A stretch of DNA of 64,000 nt from RPQJ01 sp052035645 (lineage in GTDB: Bacteria > Pseudomonadota > Gammaproteobacteria > Steroidobacterales > Steroidobacteraceae): assembly GCA_052035645.1 (NCBI GenBank), contig JBPOHK010000050.1, positions 1 through 64,000 on the forward strand. The letters run 5' to 3'. Positions 1-9,155 of this stretch are shown here, one piece after another. Below the pieces are notes generated by a model. It did not search any database, had not been told where the DNA came from, and saw only the letters and a list, made by a program, of their open reading frames with translations. The position numbers and the translations under genes are program-made. Numbering within the stretch: position 1 is the stretch's first letter; the number at the start of each line of letters is the position of its first letter.

Positions 1-567
1 GACGTGAGCGCCTACGACCCGGTGGGCGTCAACCAGAACAAGCTGCGTTTCCTCGAGGCGTTCGCGACCTACTGCGCGATCGCCGACGAGCGGCCGATCG
101 AGGACGCCGAGCAGGACGAACTCGACGGCAACCACGCGCGCGTGGCGCGCGAGGGCCGTGCGCCCGGACTGCGTCTGCGCCGACAGGGCCGCGACGTGGC
201 GCTCAGGGACTGGGCGCTCGAGATCATCGACGGCATGCGCGGCGTGTGCGAGCTGCTGGACGAGGGCGATCCCCAGCGCCCGTACGCCACGGCGCTCGAG
301 ACGCAGGCGGCCAAGGTGTCGGACGTGTCCCTCACGCCGTCGGCCCGCACGCTGGCCGAAATGCGCACGAACGAAGAATCCTTCTTCGACCTCGCGCTGC
401 GCATGTCACGACTGCACAAGGCGTATTTCCTGGATCTTTATTCGCCCAACGAGAGCCGGCAGGACGAATTTGCGGCGGAAGCGCAACAGTCGCTCGAGGC
501 CCAGGCGCGGCTCGAGTCGGAAAATGTGACGCCGTTCGAAGTTTATCTGCAGAAATTCTTCGCATGA
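1..567 (+). CDS. gshA: Glutamate-cysteine ligase, C-terminal part (cut by window edge)
   Basis: This is the last 188 codons of the enzyme that joins glutamate and cysteine with ATP, the first step of glutathione synthesis. The reading frame is open from base 1, so the start lies outside the window. The opening residues (DVSAYDPVGV, then RFLEAFATYCAIAD) align with the E. coli GshA segment DINPFSPIGV / RFLDLFMVWCALAD. The block NHARVAREGRAPGL matches NWNRVILEGRKPGL, and the end TPFEVYLQKFFA matches EPFAVWLEKHA. These are remembered family sequences, not a computed alignment. The N-terminal ATP-grasp-like catalytic part is not in view. The E. coli-type enzyme is one of the taxonomic hints for Gammaproteobacteria. 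Confidence 0.9.
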   Translation, partial: DVSAYDPVGVNQNKLRFLEAFATYCAIADERPIEDAEQDELDGNHARVAREGRAPGLRLRRQGRDVALRDWALEIIDGMRGVCELLDEGDPQRPYATALETQAAKVSDVSLTPSARTLAEMRTNEESFFDLALRMSRLHKAYFLDLYSPNESRQDEFAAEAQQSLEAQARLESENVTPFEVYLQKFFA

Positions 568-717
568 GGCCACGGGCAGGGGTACCATTACATCCAATTC
601 GGATATAACCGCCTCAAGAGAATTCCAGAGGCGACGACCGTCCGGGCGGTCAACCCGGTCGGTGTTTACATAACGAAGACAGGAACGTCGTCCAGTACAC
701 GGGAGTACGACACAGGC

Positions 718-954
718 ATGAGCATGCAGAGTGATTCGCAAGGGATGCGAGATGCGACTGTCCCCGCGTCGAACGCGACGCAGTCCTGGGATCCGTATGA
801 CGTGTGGCTGAACCGCGTCAAGCGGCCCCGGGACGGACGGCGCGTGACCGCGCAGCCCACCCCTTCGCAGGCGGCCCAGGCGGCTGCCCTGCGCCTGCCG
901 GCCGATCTGAGCGAAACCGCGCGCATGCGCGCGCTGACGCTGCCCGCCGGCTGA
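718..954 (+). CDS. Small hypothetical protein
   Basis: This is a 78-residue soluble protein that I do not recognise. It has no signal peptide, membrane segment or cysteine. The middle carries DPYDVWLNRVKRPRD, followed by an Ala/Gln-rich stretch and a basic C-terminus. Two ATGs (718 and 724) could serve as the start, and a weak purine-rich stretch lies upstream. It sits 150 bp after gshA and ends just before the convergent phosphopantetheinyl transferase gene. Codon use is strongly G/C-ending like its neighbours, which supports a real gene. The function cannot be inferred. Confidence 0.5.
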   Translation: MSMQSDSQGMRDATVPASNATQSWDPYDVWLNRVKRPRDGRRVTAQPTPSQAAQAAALRLPADLSETARMRALTLPAG

Positions 955-955
955 C

Positions 956-1726
956 CTACCCTGGCTGACGAACGCTGCCCGCGGGAGCGAACCGCTCCCG
1001 CGCCAGTGCCGCGTGCGCGCGATCCACGCGTGCCAGCGCGCCCACGCAGCGGGCGCCCAGGGCGAGCGAGGCGAGTTCCACGGTGCAGTGCCGCCCCGGC
1101 AGGGCGAACCCGATCGAGCGCGTGTCCGGCTTGCAGCCGACCTCGAGACCCGCCGGCGGTGCCGACAGGCCGACGCCCAGCGCCTTCAGGCAGGCTTCCT
1201 TGCGCGTCCAGCAGGCCAGGAAGGCGCGCTGGTGCTCCTCGCCCGCGAGTCCCGCCAGCTCCGCCTGCTCGGTGGACGTGAAATGCCGTCTCGCGAGCGC
1301 CTCCGCATCGGCCACCGGCTTCACGACCTCGATGTCGACCCCCACCGGGTGACCGTCGCCGATCGCGACGAGGCAGTCGCCGGCGCTGTGGCTCAGGTTG
1401 AACTCGAGGAACGCCGCATCGCGCAGCCGCGGCTTGCCGAAGGCATCGGCGGTGAAGTGGAGCGTCGCCGCGTCACGTTGCAGCACGCCGCCGAGCAACG
1501 CCCGCAGCGCCCGCCGCGATGCCAGGTAGCGACGCCGGTCCGCCGCGTACACGAAGCGAGCGGCACGGGCTCGCTCGTCCTCCGGCAGGTCCGCGCCGTC
1601 GTCCGGGCCGCGCACGAGGTCGAGGTCGACGTGCCAGACGCGCAGAGCGGCCGACAGCGGCTGGGCGAGCGGCACGATCCCGGGTCCGCCCGGCCGAGCC
1701 GCCCCTGTGCCTGTGTGCGTGTCCAC
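956..1726 (-). CDS. 4'-phosphopantetheinyl transferase (Sfp/AcpT type)
   Basis: The enzyme moves the 4'-phosphopantetheine arm of CoA onto a serine of carrier proteins. The family motifs are present in order: RRYLASRRALRALL near the N-terminus, FNLSHS with the catalytic-region His, GVDIE with the Mg-binding acidic pair, and WTRKEACLKALG. Length (about 256 residues) suits a single-chain Sfp-type enzyme. I chose the GTG at 1726 because the frame further upstream, to an ATG at 1798, encodes an Arg-rich stretch unlike a real N-terminus; the start is uncertain. The gene is divergent from the NRPS-like gene at 1830, whose carrier domain is the obvious local substrate, although this could also be the cell's general transferase. 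Confidence 0.88.
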   Translation of the reverse strand: MDTHTGTGAARPGGPGIVPLAQPLSAALRVWHVDLDLVRGPDDGADLPEDERARAARFVYAADRRRYLASRRALRALLGGVLQRDAATLHFTADAFGKPRLRDAAFLEFNLSHSAGDCLVAIGDGHPVGVDIEVVKPVADAEALARRHFTSTEQAELAGLAGEEHQRAFLACWTRKEACLKALGVGLSAPPAGLEVGCKPDTRSIGFALPGRHCTVELASLALGARCVGALARVDRAHAALARERFAPAGSVRQPG

Positions 1727-1829
1727 GACTTGAAGTATTCCACAGAAGCGAGCGGCCGCCGGGCCCGCGTGGCGACGGCGCGACCGCCCGGCCCGCATAA
1801 TTCACGGTCGTCGCTTCGAGCGAGTCACC

Positions 1830-4682
1830 ATGGCCCACCCTGAGTGCAGCTTCCTGCTGCATGCCGACTTCGACGCGCAGGCGAGCCGCACGCCCGGTGC
1901 CGTCGCGCTGCACGAGGGCGGGCGGCAGGTGAGCTATGCGGAACTGCAGGCCCGCACGCTGCACCTCGCGGCCGCGCTGCATCGCGCCGGGCTCGGCCGG
2001 GGCGCCAGCGTCGGGCTGCACCTCGAGCGATCCATCGATTACTACGCCGTGGTGCTGGCGCTCCTGCGCCTCGGCGCCGCCGTCGTGCCCTTGCCGCCGT
2101 CCTACCCGGGGGTCCGCATCCGGGAGATCCTGGCGCACGCGCGCCTCGATGCGGTCGTCGCCCGCGGCGCCGTGCCGCAACCCCAGGCCGGCGACACCCG
2201 CGTCCTGCAACTCGACGAGCTCGACGCGCAGCCGCCCGGCCCGCTCCCGCCGCCGGCGGACGACCCGGCCCTGCCGGCCTTCGTGCTGGCCTCGTCCGGC
2301 TCCACCGGCACGCCCAAGCTCATCGTGCGCAGTCACCGCTCGTTCTACCACCGGCTCGCGTGGACGTGGTCGCAGCACCCGTACGGCGAGGGCGAGCGCT
2401 GCGTGCAGAAGTCGGCGATGACGACGACCCACTCGCTCTACGAGCTGTTCGAGCCGCTGCTGCGCGGCGTGCCCGTCTGGATCCTCGGCGATGCCGAGGC
2501 CCGCGACCTGCGCGGGTTCTGGGACACGGTCGCCGCGCTCGCGATCACGCGCCTGCTGGTCGTGCCGTCCGCGCTGCAGGCGGCCCTCGACCTGCCGGAA
2601 TTCGCGGCGCCGTCGGTGCGCGTGCTGGTGCTGATGGGCGAGTACGTGCACGCGCGCCTCGCGGAGCGTGCGCTCGCCGCGTTCCCCGCCCCCGCCTGCG
2701 TCGTCTCCATCTACGGCAGCACCGAGGCGAGTTCGACGCTGCTGTGCGACCTGCGGGAGGCCTTTCGCCCGGGCGAGGAACTGCCGCTCGGCCGGCCGCT
2801 GACCGCGGAGGTCCAGGCGCACGTCCTCGATGCCAACGGGCTGCCCGTCGCGGCGGGCGAGACCGGCGTGCTGCACATCGGCGGCACGGCGCTCTTCAGC
2901 GGCTACTTCCGCGACCCCGACCTCACCGCGTCGGTGCGCGTGCGCGCGCCCGTGGCCTCGGCGCCGCTCTACCACACTCACGACCGCGTGCGGCGCGCGC
3001 CGGACGGACACCTCTACTTCGTCGGGCGCAGCGACCACACGGTCAAGGTGCGCGGCCACCGCGTGGACCTGCAGGAGGTCGAGCGGACCCTGCTGCGGCA
3101 CGCCGACATCCGCCAGGCGGCCGTCGTTCTGCACGATGACGAGGACAGCGGAGCCACGCTGCTGGGCTTCTATGCACCGGCGAGCGTCGGCCGCGCGTCG
3201 GTGCAGCGCTTCCTCGCCGAACACCTGCCGTCGTACATGGCGCCCTCGGAACTCGTCGCCCTCGAATCGATGCCGCGCACCGCGAGCGGCAAGACCGACC
3301 GTCGCCGACTGCTCGAGGACCACCGCTCGCGACTCGAGCAGGGCGCCGGGGCGCCGCCGGATCCGGACGGCTGGCGCTCCGGCACCGAGCGCGAGGTGGG
3401 CCGGCTCTGGGGACAGTTGCTGAAGCGCGCGCCGGTCGATCCCGACCTGAGCTTCTTCGACGTCGGCGGCACCTCGCTCACGGCTTTCGCCGCGGTGCAG
3501 CGGTTGCGCGAGGCTTTCGGGCTCGGGCGGGACCGCCTGCCCGACCCGGCGGTCTTTCGCGCCCCGACCGTCCGCGAAATGGCCGCGCTCGTCGACGAGG
3601 CGCGCTCGGGCGGTCCGTCACGGAACCCGGCCCCGGCGACGGACGAGGTGCTGTTCCGCATGCGCGGCGGCGACGCGCAGCGGCCGCCGGTGTTCCTCGT
3701 CGCGTCGGCCGGCGGCACGCTCGGTGCGTACGAGAAGCTGGCCCGCAGCCTGCGCACGCCGCGCGAGGTCCTCGGCCTGCGCGATCCGTACGTCTGGGGC
3801 GGGCGGCCCGCCACGCTCGGGTTCCGGGGCTGGATCGATCTCTACCTCGATGCGATCCGCCGGCGACAGCCCGCCGGTCCCTACCACGTCGTGGCCTACT
3901 CGTCGGCCGGTGCCTTCGGCTACGAGATCGCGCGTCGCCTGCGACTCGCCGGCGAGTCCGTCGCGCTGCTGGCGCTGATCGACCCGCTGAGCCTCGACCG
4001 GTCGTCGCCCACGGGCTTCGGCTTCCGGGCCATGCAGTCGCGCTGGGGCCGGCCCTGGCATCGCGCGGCGATCCGGCTGGAAGGCTGGTGGCGGCAGCGG
4101 TCCGCGCTCGCCGCGCCGGCCGATGCGTCCCGGGACGAGCCGGTCGAACTGACCGTCTCCGAGGCGGAGTTCCGCGCCCGCGTGCAGCGTGCCCGCACCG
4201 CGCCCGGCGAGGTGCGCAGTTTCGCCACGCTGCTCGAGCTCGGATCGGGCATCGCCTTCGGCTTCCCGGACGCCGAATTCGCGGCGCTCTCGCCCGAGCG
4301 CTGCTTCCCGGCCTTTCTCGAGCGCGTGCGGCAGGTGGCTCCGGAGCTCGACCCGGACACGGTCGAGCGCATCTTCGACCAGTACGTCGCGTTGCAGCTG
4401 CCGGCGCAGCAGGCCTACCCGCTGCGTCGCTACGACGGCGAGACCCTGCTCGTCGAGCCGCGCGGGCCGGCCTGCGGGCTCATCGCCGCGCAGCTCCGCC
4501 CGCACGTGCCGCGGCTGCGCGCGATCGGCCTCGCGATGGGTGCGCAGAGCCCGCAGGTGGACGCGCTGGCGCGCGGACTCTCGCCGCGGCTGCGCGAGCA
4601 CTATCTGTGCATGCGCGACGATGCGTTCGTCGCGGCACTCGCGGCGGAACTCGACCGCGCGCTCGACGCGCCGGCCCGCTGA
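1830..4682 (+). CDS. NRPS-like enzyme, adenylation - thiolation - thioesterase (A-T-TE)
   Basis: This is a 950-residue tri-domain synthetase with no condensation domain. The A domain spans about 10-500: A3 ASSGSTGTPK at 154-163, A5 YGSTEAS at 295-301, the A7 Asp at 385 in YHTHDR (usually YxTGD), A8 GRSDHTVKVRGHR at 399-411, and the A10 lysine K488. The T domain has FFDVGGTSL, with pantetheine-site S549. The TE domain covers about 615-945 and has AYSSAG with nucleophile S691, so the Gly residues of GxSxG are Ala. At core A4 the sequence is TTHSLYELF at 199-207; aligned to FDxSxxExF, the Asp that binds the alpha-amino group is Thr200. This points to a substrate without an alpha-amino group, such as an aryl, hydroxy or keto acid. 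Bacterial and fungal A-T-TE enzymes of this layout (RalA, atromentin synthetases) dimerise aryl keto acids. The actual product is unknown. Confidence 0.85.
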   Translation: MAHPECSFLLHADFDAQASRTPGAVALHEGGRQVSYAELQARTLHLAAALHRAGLGRGASVGLHLERSIDYYAVVLALLRLGAAVVPLPPSYPGVRIREILAHARLDAVVARGAVPQPQAGDTRVLQLDELDAQPPGPLPPPADDPALPAFVLASSGSTGTPKLIVRSHRSFYHRLAWTWSQHPYGEGERCVQKSAMTTTHSLYELFEPLLRGVPVWILGDAEARDLRGFWDTVAALAITRLLVVPSALQAALDLPEFAAPSVRVLVLMGEYVHARLAERALAAFPAPACVVSIYGSTEASSTLLCDLREAFRPGEELPLGRPLTAEVQAHVLDANGLPVAAGETGVLHIGGTALFSGYFRDPDLTASVRVRAPVASAPLYHTHDRVRRAPDGHLYFVGRSDHTVKVRGHRVDLQEVERTLLRHADIRQAAVVLHDDEDSGATLLGFYAPASVGRASVQRFLAEHLPSYMAPSELVALESMPRTASGKTDRRRLLEDHRSRLEQGAGAPPDPDGWRSGTEREVGRLWGQLLKRAPVDPDLSFFDVGGTSLTAFAAVQRLREAFGLGRDRLPDPAVFRAPTVREMAALVDEARSGGPSRNPAPATDEVLFRMRGGDAQRPPVFLVASAGGTLGAYEKLARSLRTPREVLGLRDPYVWGGRPATLGFRGWIDLYLDAIRRRQPAGPYHVVAYSSAGAFGYEIARRLRLAGESVALLALIDPLSLDRSSPTGFGFRAMQSRWGRPWHRAAIRLEGWWRQRSALAAPADASRDEPVELTVSEAEFRARVQRARTAPGEVRSFATLLELGSGIAFGFPDAEFAALSPERCFPAFLERVRQVAPELDPDTVERIFDQYVALQLPAQQAYPLRRYDGETLLVEPRGPACGLIAAQLRPHVPRLRAIGLAMGAQSPQVDALARGLSPRLREHYLCMRDDAFVAALAAELDRALDAPAR

Positions 4683-5594
4683 TCAGTCCTTCAGCAGTCC
4701 CGTCCGGAACAGCCCGTTCGAGTCCATCGCGCCGCGCAGCATGCCGGCCGAGTTGAACGGCATGGCGATGGAGCCGTCGCGGCCGAGCGCGATCACGCCG
4801 CCTTCGCCGCCGAGCCGCACCAGCTGGCGCATCACGACCTCGTCCGCCGCCGCCGCGACGCCGAGCCCTCGGTAGCGCATCAGCGAGGCGATCTCGTGCG
4901 CGACGGCCGCGCGGATGAAGTACTCGCCGTGGCCGGTGGCCGAGACGGCGCAGCAGTCGTTCGCCGCGTACGTGCCCGCGCCGATGATCGGCGAGTCCCC
5001 GACGCGACCGTAGCGCTTGCCCGTCGTGCCGCCGGTGGACGTGGCGGCGGCGAGGTTGCCGTGCTGGTCGAGCGCGACGGCGCCGACCGTTCCCATCAGT
5101 GACTCTTCGCCGGCGGCGGCGAGTCCGGCAAGGTGCTTCTGCAGCTCGCGTTGCCGACGTTCGGTGACGAAGTGGCTGTTCGGCACCGGCGCCATGCCCT
5201 GTTCGAGCGCGAACTCCTCGGCGCCGGGCCCCGCCAGCATCACGTGCGCGGAGTGCTCCATCACGCGCCGCGCCAGCTCGATCGGGCTGCGCACGTGGCG
5301 CAGGCCCGCCACGGCGCCCGCCCGCAGGTCGCGCCCGTCCATGAGCGACGCGTCCAGCTCCGCGACGCCGGCCGCATTCAGCACGGCCCCGCGGCCCGCG
5401 TTGAACAGGGGGTCGTCCTCGAGCGCCTGCACGGCCGCGACGACGGCGTCGAGGCTGGCGCCGCCGCCGGCCAGCACGTCGAAGCCGGCGCGCAGTGCCC
5501 GCTCGAGTCCCTGCCGGTAGGCCTGCTCCCGTTCGGGCGTGAGGTCGGAGGGGGCGAGGGCACCGGCACCGCCGTGGATCGCGATCGCATGCAT
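4683..5594 (-). CDS. iaaA: Isoaspartyl peptidase / plant-type L-asparaginase (Ntn hydrolase)
   Basis: This 303-residue N-terminal-nucleophile hydrolase cleaves isoaspartyl dipeptides and often L-asparagine. It opens with MHAIAIHGGAGA, the family start. The self-cleavage site is GTVGAVALD with the nucleophile Thr169, so the proenzyme would split into alpha (1-168) and beta (169-303) chains. The substrate-binding stretches RVGDSPIIGAGTYA and SATGHGEYFIR follow. It has no signal peptide, so it should be cytoplasmic. It is convergent with the NRPS-like gene, with the two stop codons directly abutting. A role in recycling damaged peptides is likely; no link to the NRPS-like product is evident. Confidence 0.9.
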   Translation of the reverse strand: MHAIAIHGGAGALAPSDLTPEREQAYRQGLERALRAGFDVLAGGGASLDAVVAAVQALEDDPLFNAGRGAVLNAAGVAELDASLMDGRDLRAGAVAGLRHVRSPIELARRVMEHSAHVMLAGPGAEEFALEQGMAPVPNSHFVTERRQRELQKHLAGLAAAGEESLMGTVGAVALDQHGNLAAATSTGGTTGKRYGRVGDSPIIGAGTYAANDCCAVSATGHGEYFIRAAVAHEIASLMRYRGLGVAAAADEVVMRQLVRLGGEGGVIALGRDGSIAMPFNSAGMLRGAMDSNGLFRTGLLKD

Positions 5595-5690
5595 GGTTGG
5601 GTCCTGATTCTTTTGCGTTGCGGGAAATCCGCTGGAGTTGTGACATTATCGGCGCAGGCCCTTCCGCCTGCATCCGAGTCCCGGCCGGCC

Positions 5691-8600
5691 ATGCGACAGC
5701 ACCGCAAGATCAAGACCCTGCTCGTCGCCAACCGCGGCGAGATCTCCATTCGCGTCATGCGGGCCGCGCACGAGCTCGGCATCCGCACGGTCTCGATCTA
5801 TTCGCAGGAGGACCGCTTCTCGCTCCACCGCATGAAGGCGGACGAGAGCTACCTGGTGGGCGAGGGGAAGGGGCCGGTCGAGGCCTACCTCGACATCGAG
5901 GACATCGTCCGCGTGGCCCTCGAGGCCGGCGCCGACGCCATCCACCCGGGCTACGGCTTCCTCTCGGAGAACCCCGACTTCGCGGACGCCTGCGACGCCG
6001 CGGGCATCGTGTTCATCGGCCCGACCTCCGACATCATGCGCCGGCTGGGCAACAAGGTGACCGCCCGCGACCTCGCGCAGGCCGCCGGCGTGCCGGTGAT
6101 GCCGGCCACGCCGCCGCTGCCGAACGACGACGCCGAGGCGCTCCGCCTCGCGGGCCGGATCGGCTACCCCGTGATGCTCAAGGCGAGCTGGGGCGGCGGC
6201 GGGCGCGGCATGCGCGTCGTCGAGAACGACGGGCAGCTCGTCGAGATGGTCGCCGCCGCACGTCGCGAGGCGAAGGCCGCCTTCGGCAACGACGAGGTCT
6301 ACCTCGAGAAGCTCGTCCGCCGCGCGCGCCACGTCGAGGTGCAGATCCTCGGCGACCGGCACGGCAACCTCGTGCACCTCTACGAGCGCGACTGCACCGT
6401 GCAGCGCCGCAACCAGAAGGTCATCGAGCGGGCGCCCGCGCCGTTCCTCGACGACGCGCGCCGCCAGGAACTGTGCGAGCTCGGGCTGCGCATCGGCCGC
6501 GCCGTCGACTACCTCAATGCGGGCACCGTGGAGTTCCTGCAGGACGCCGACACCGGGCAGTTCTACTTCATCGAGGTCAACCCGCGCATCCAGGTCGAGC
6601 ACACCGTGACCGAGATGGTCACCGGCATCGACATCGTCAAGGCGCAGATCCGCATCGCCGAGGGCGCGGCCATCGGCACGCCGGCGAGCGGCGTGCCGGC
6701 GCAGGACGGCATCCGCATCGGCGGCCACGCGATGCAGTGCCGGGTGACGACCGAGGATCCCGAGAACAACTTCATCCCCGACTACGGGCGCATCACCGCG
6801 TACCGCAGCCCGGCGGGCTTCGGCATCCGGCTCGACGCCGGCACCGCTTACACCGGGGCGTTCATCACGCGTTCCTACGACTCGCTGCTGGTGAAGGTGA
6901 CGGCCTGGGCCCCGAGCGCGGAGGAGACCATCGCCCGCATGCACCGCGCGCTGTGGGAGTTCCGCGTGCGCGGCGTGGTGACCAACCTGCGCTTCCTCGA
7001 CCAGGTGATCGGCCACCCGCTGTTCGAAAACGGCGAGTACACGACCAAGTTCATCGACCAGACGCCCGAGCTGTTCCGCTTCGCGCGCAAGCGCGACCGG
7101 GCGACGCGCCTGCTGCGCTTCGTCGGTGAGGTGATCGTCAACGGCAATCCCGAGGTCGTCGGTCGCGCGCGGCCGGCGCGGGTGGTCGATCCCCGGCCGC
7201 CGAAGCTGCCGATCTCCACGCCCCCGCCCGGCACGAAGCAGAGGCTCGACGAGCTGGGCGCCGTTGGCTTCTCGAAGTGGATGCTGGCGCAGCAGGGCGT
7301 GCTGCTGACCGACACCACCTTCCGCGACGCGCACCAGTCGCTGCTGGCGACGCGCTTCCGCACGCGCGACATGGTCGCCATCGCCCCGGCCTACGCGCGC
7401 CTCGCGCCCGAGCTGTTCTCGGTGGAGTGCTGGGGCGGTGCGACGTTCGACGTCGCGATGCGCTTCCTGAAGGAGTGCCCGTGGGAGCGGCTGATCGCCT
7501 TCCGCGAGGCGATGCCGAACCTGCTGCTGCAGATGCTGCTGCGCTCGGCCAATGCGGTCGGCTACACCAACTACCCCGACAACGTCGTGCGCTACTTCGT
7601 CGAACAGGCGGCGAAGCACGGCGTGGACGTGTTCCGCGTGTTCGATTCGCTCAACTGGGTCGAGAACATGCGCGTCGCGATGGATGCCGTGTGCGGGACC
7701 GGCCGGCTCTGCGAGGCCGCGATCTGCTACACCGGCAACCTCAGCGATCCCCGCCAGACCAAGTACGACCTCAAGTACTACGTCGGCATGGCGAAGCAGC
7801 TGGAGAAGGCCGGCGCGCACATCCTCGGCATCAAGGACATGGCGGGCCTGTGCCAGCCGCGCGCCGCCTACGACCTCGTCAAGGCCCTGAAGCAGGAAGT
7901 CGGCATCCCGGTCCACTTCCACACCCACGACACCAGCGGCATCGCCGCCGCCAGCGTGCTCGCGGCCGTGCACGCGGGCTGCGACGCGGTGGACGGCGCG
8001 CTCGACGCCATGAGCGGCCTCACCTCGCAGCCGAACCTCGGCTCCATCGTCGAGGCGCTGCGCCACGGGCCGCGCGAGTCCGGCGTGAATCCGGACAACC
8101 TGCGCGTGCTGTCGAACTACTGGGAGCAGGTGCGCCACGGCTATGCCGCGTTCGAGAGCGACATGCGCTCGGGTGCCTCCGAGGTCTACGTCCACGGCAT
8201 GCCGGGCGGCCAGTACACCAACCTGCGCGAGCAGGCCCGCTCGCTCGGCATCGACGACACACGCTGGCACGAGGTGGCCCGCGCCTACGCGCAGGTGAAC
8301 GAGATGTTCGGCGACATCGTCAAGGTGACGCCGTCCTCGAAGGTCGTGGGCGACATGGCGATCATGATGGTCACCAGCGGCCTCACGGCCGGCGACGTGG
8401 TCGACCCGAACGTCGAAGTGGCCTTTCCGGAATCCGTGGTATCGCTGTTCCGCGGCGACATCGGCCAGCCGGCGGGCGGATTCCCGAAGGAGCTGCAGAA
8501 GAAGGTGCTCGGTTCGCAGGTGCCGGACGCTTCGCGGCCCGGCGAGCGCCTCGCGCCGACCGACCTCGAGCAGGCGCGCGCGCAGCTGCAGGAGAAGATG

Positions 8601-9155
8601 CCGCGCGCGATCACCGACTACGAGTTCGCCTCGTGGCTCATGTACCCGAAGGTCTTCACCGACTACATGGCCGACCGGGTGCACTTCGGCGACACGAGCG
8701 TGCTGCCGACGCGCACGTACTTCTACGGCATGGAGGCCGGCGAGGAAATCACCGTCGATCTCGAGAAGGGCAAGCACCTGATCATCCGCTACGTCGCGAC
8801 CAGCGAGGCCCACGACGACGGCACGCGCACCGTGTTCTTCGAGCTGAACGGCCAGCCGCGCTCGGTGAAGGTGCACGACCGGACCAAGGTCGCGAAGCGC
8901 CCGCCGCGGCGCAAGGCCGAGGCCGACCACCCGAACGAGGTCGGCGCGCCGATGCCGGGCACCATCGCGACGGTCAACGTCGTGGTCGGCCACAAGGCGG
9001 TGAAGGGCGAGGTGCTGGTGACCATCGAGGCGATGAAGATGGAGACCAGCGTGCGCGCCGAGCGCGACGGCGTGATCAAGGAAGTGGTCACGCGCCCGGG
9101 CCAGCAGGTCGATGCCAAGGACCTGCTGATCGTCCTCGAGGACGCAGCGGGATGA
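5691..9155 (+). CDS. pyc: Pyruvate carboxylase, single chain
   Basis: This biotin enzyme (1,154 residues) carboxylates pyruvate to oxaloacetate, replenishing the TCA cycle. The N-terminal biotin carboxylase domain starts LLVANRGEISIRVMRAA and includes KASWGGGGRGMR and EVNPRIQVEHTVTE. The carboxyltransferase domain begins near LLTDTTFRDAHQSLLATR and keeps FDSLNWVENM and HTHDTSG. The C-terminal biotinyl domain has EAMKMET with the biotinylated lysine. Length matches the single-chain alpha4 type rather than the split PycA/PycB type. I chose the ATG at 5691 because homology begins at once. The stop overlaps the next gene's start (ATGA), indicating co-translation with the Crp/Fnr regulator. Confidence 0.95.
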   Translation: MRQHRKIKTLLVANRGEISIRVMRAAHELGIRTVSIYSQEDRFSLHRMKADESYLVGEGKGPVEAYLDIEDIVRVALEAGADAIHPGYGFLSENPDFADACDAAGIVFIGPTSDIMRRLGNKVTARDLAQAAGVPVMPATPPLPNDDAEALRLAGRIGYPVMLKASWGGGGRGMRVVENDGQLVEMVAAARREAKAAFGNDEVYLEKLVRRARHVEVQILGDRHGNLVHLYERDCTVQRRNQKVIERAPAPFLDDARRQELCELGLRIGRAVDYLNAGTVEFLQDADTGQFYFIEVNPRIQVEHTVTEMVTGIDIVKAQIRIAEGAAIGTPASGVPAQDGIRIGGHAMQCRVTTEDPENNFIPDYGRITAYRSPAGFGIRLDAGTAYTGAFITRSYDSLLVKVTAWAPSAEETIARMHRALWEFRVRGVVTNLRFLDQVIGHPLFENGEYTTKFIDQTPELFRFARKRDRATRLLRFVGEVIVNGNPEVVGRARPARVVDPRPPKLPISTPPPGTKQRLDELGAVGFSKWMLAQQGVLLTDTTFRDAHQSLLATRFRTRDMVAIAPAYARLAPELFSVECWGGATFDVAMRFLKECPWERLIAFREAMPNLLLQMLLRSANAVGYTNYPDNVVRYFVEQAAKHGVDVFRVFDSLNWVENMRVAMDAVCGTGRLCEAAICYTGNLSDPRQTKYDLKYYVGMAKQLEKAGAHILGIKDMAGLCQPRAAYDLVKALKQEVGIPVHFHTHDTSGIAAASVLAAVHAGCDAVDGALDAMSGLTSQPNLGSIVEALRHGPRESGVNPDNLRVLSNYWEQVRHGYAAFESDMRSGASEVYVHGMPGGQYTNLREQARSLGIDDTRWHEVARAYAQVNEMFGDIVKVTPSSKVVGDMAIMMVTSGLTAGDVVDPNVEVAFPESVVSLFRGDIGQPAGGFPKELQKKVLGSQVPDASRPGERLAPTDLEQARAQLQEKMPRAITDYEFASWLMYPKVFTDYMADRVHFGDTSVLPTRTYFYGMEAGEEITVDLEKGKHLIIRYVATSEAHDDGTRTVFFELNGQPRSVKVHDRTKVAKRPPRRKAEADHPNEVGAPMPGTIATVNVVVGHKAVKGEVLVTIEAMKMETSVRAERDGVIKEVVTRPGQQVDAKDLLIVLEDAAG

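Noticed and set aside
5646..8993. Very long open frame antisense to pyruvate carboxylase
   Set aside because: It is a shadow of the GC-rich codon pattern of pyc: Arg/Ala/His/Asp-rich with no domain, and the plus strand has a full-length known enzyme.
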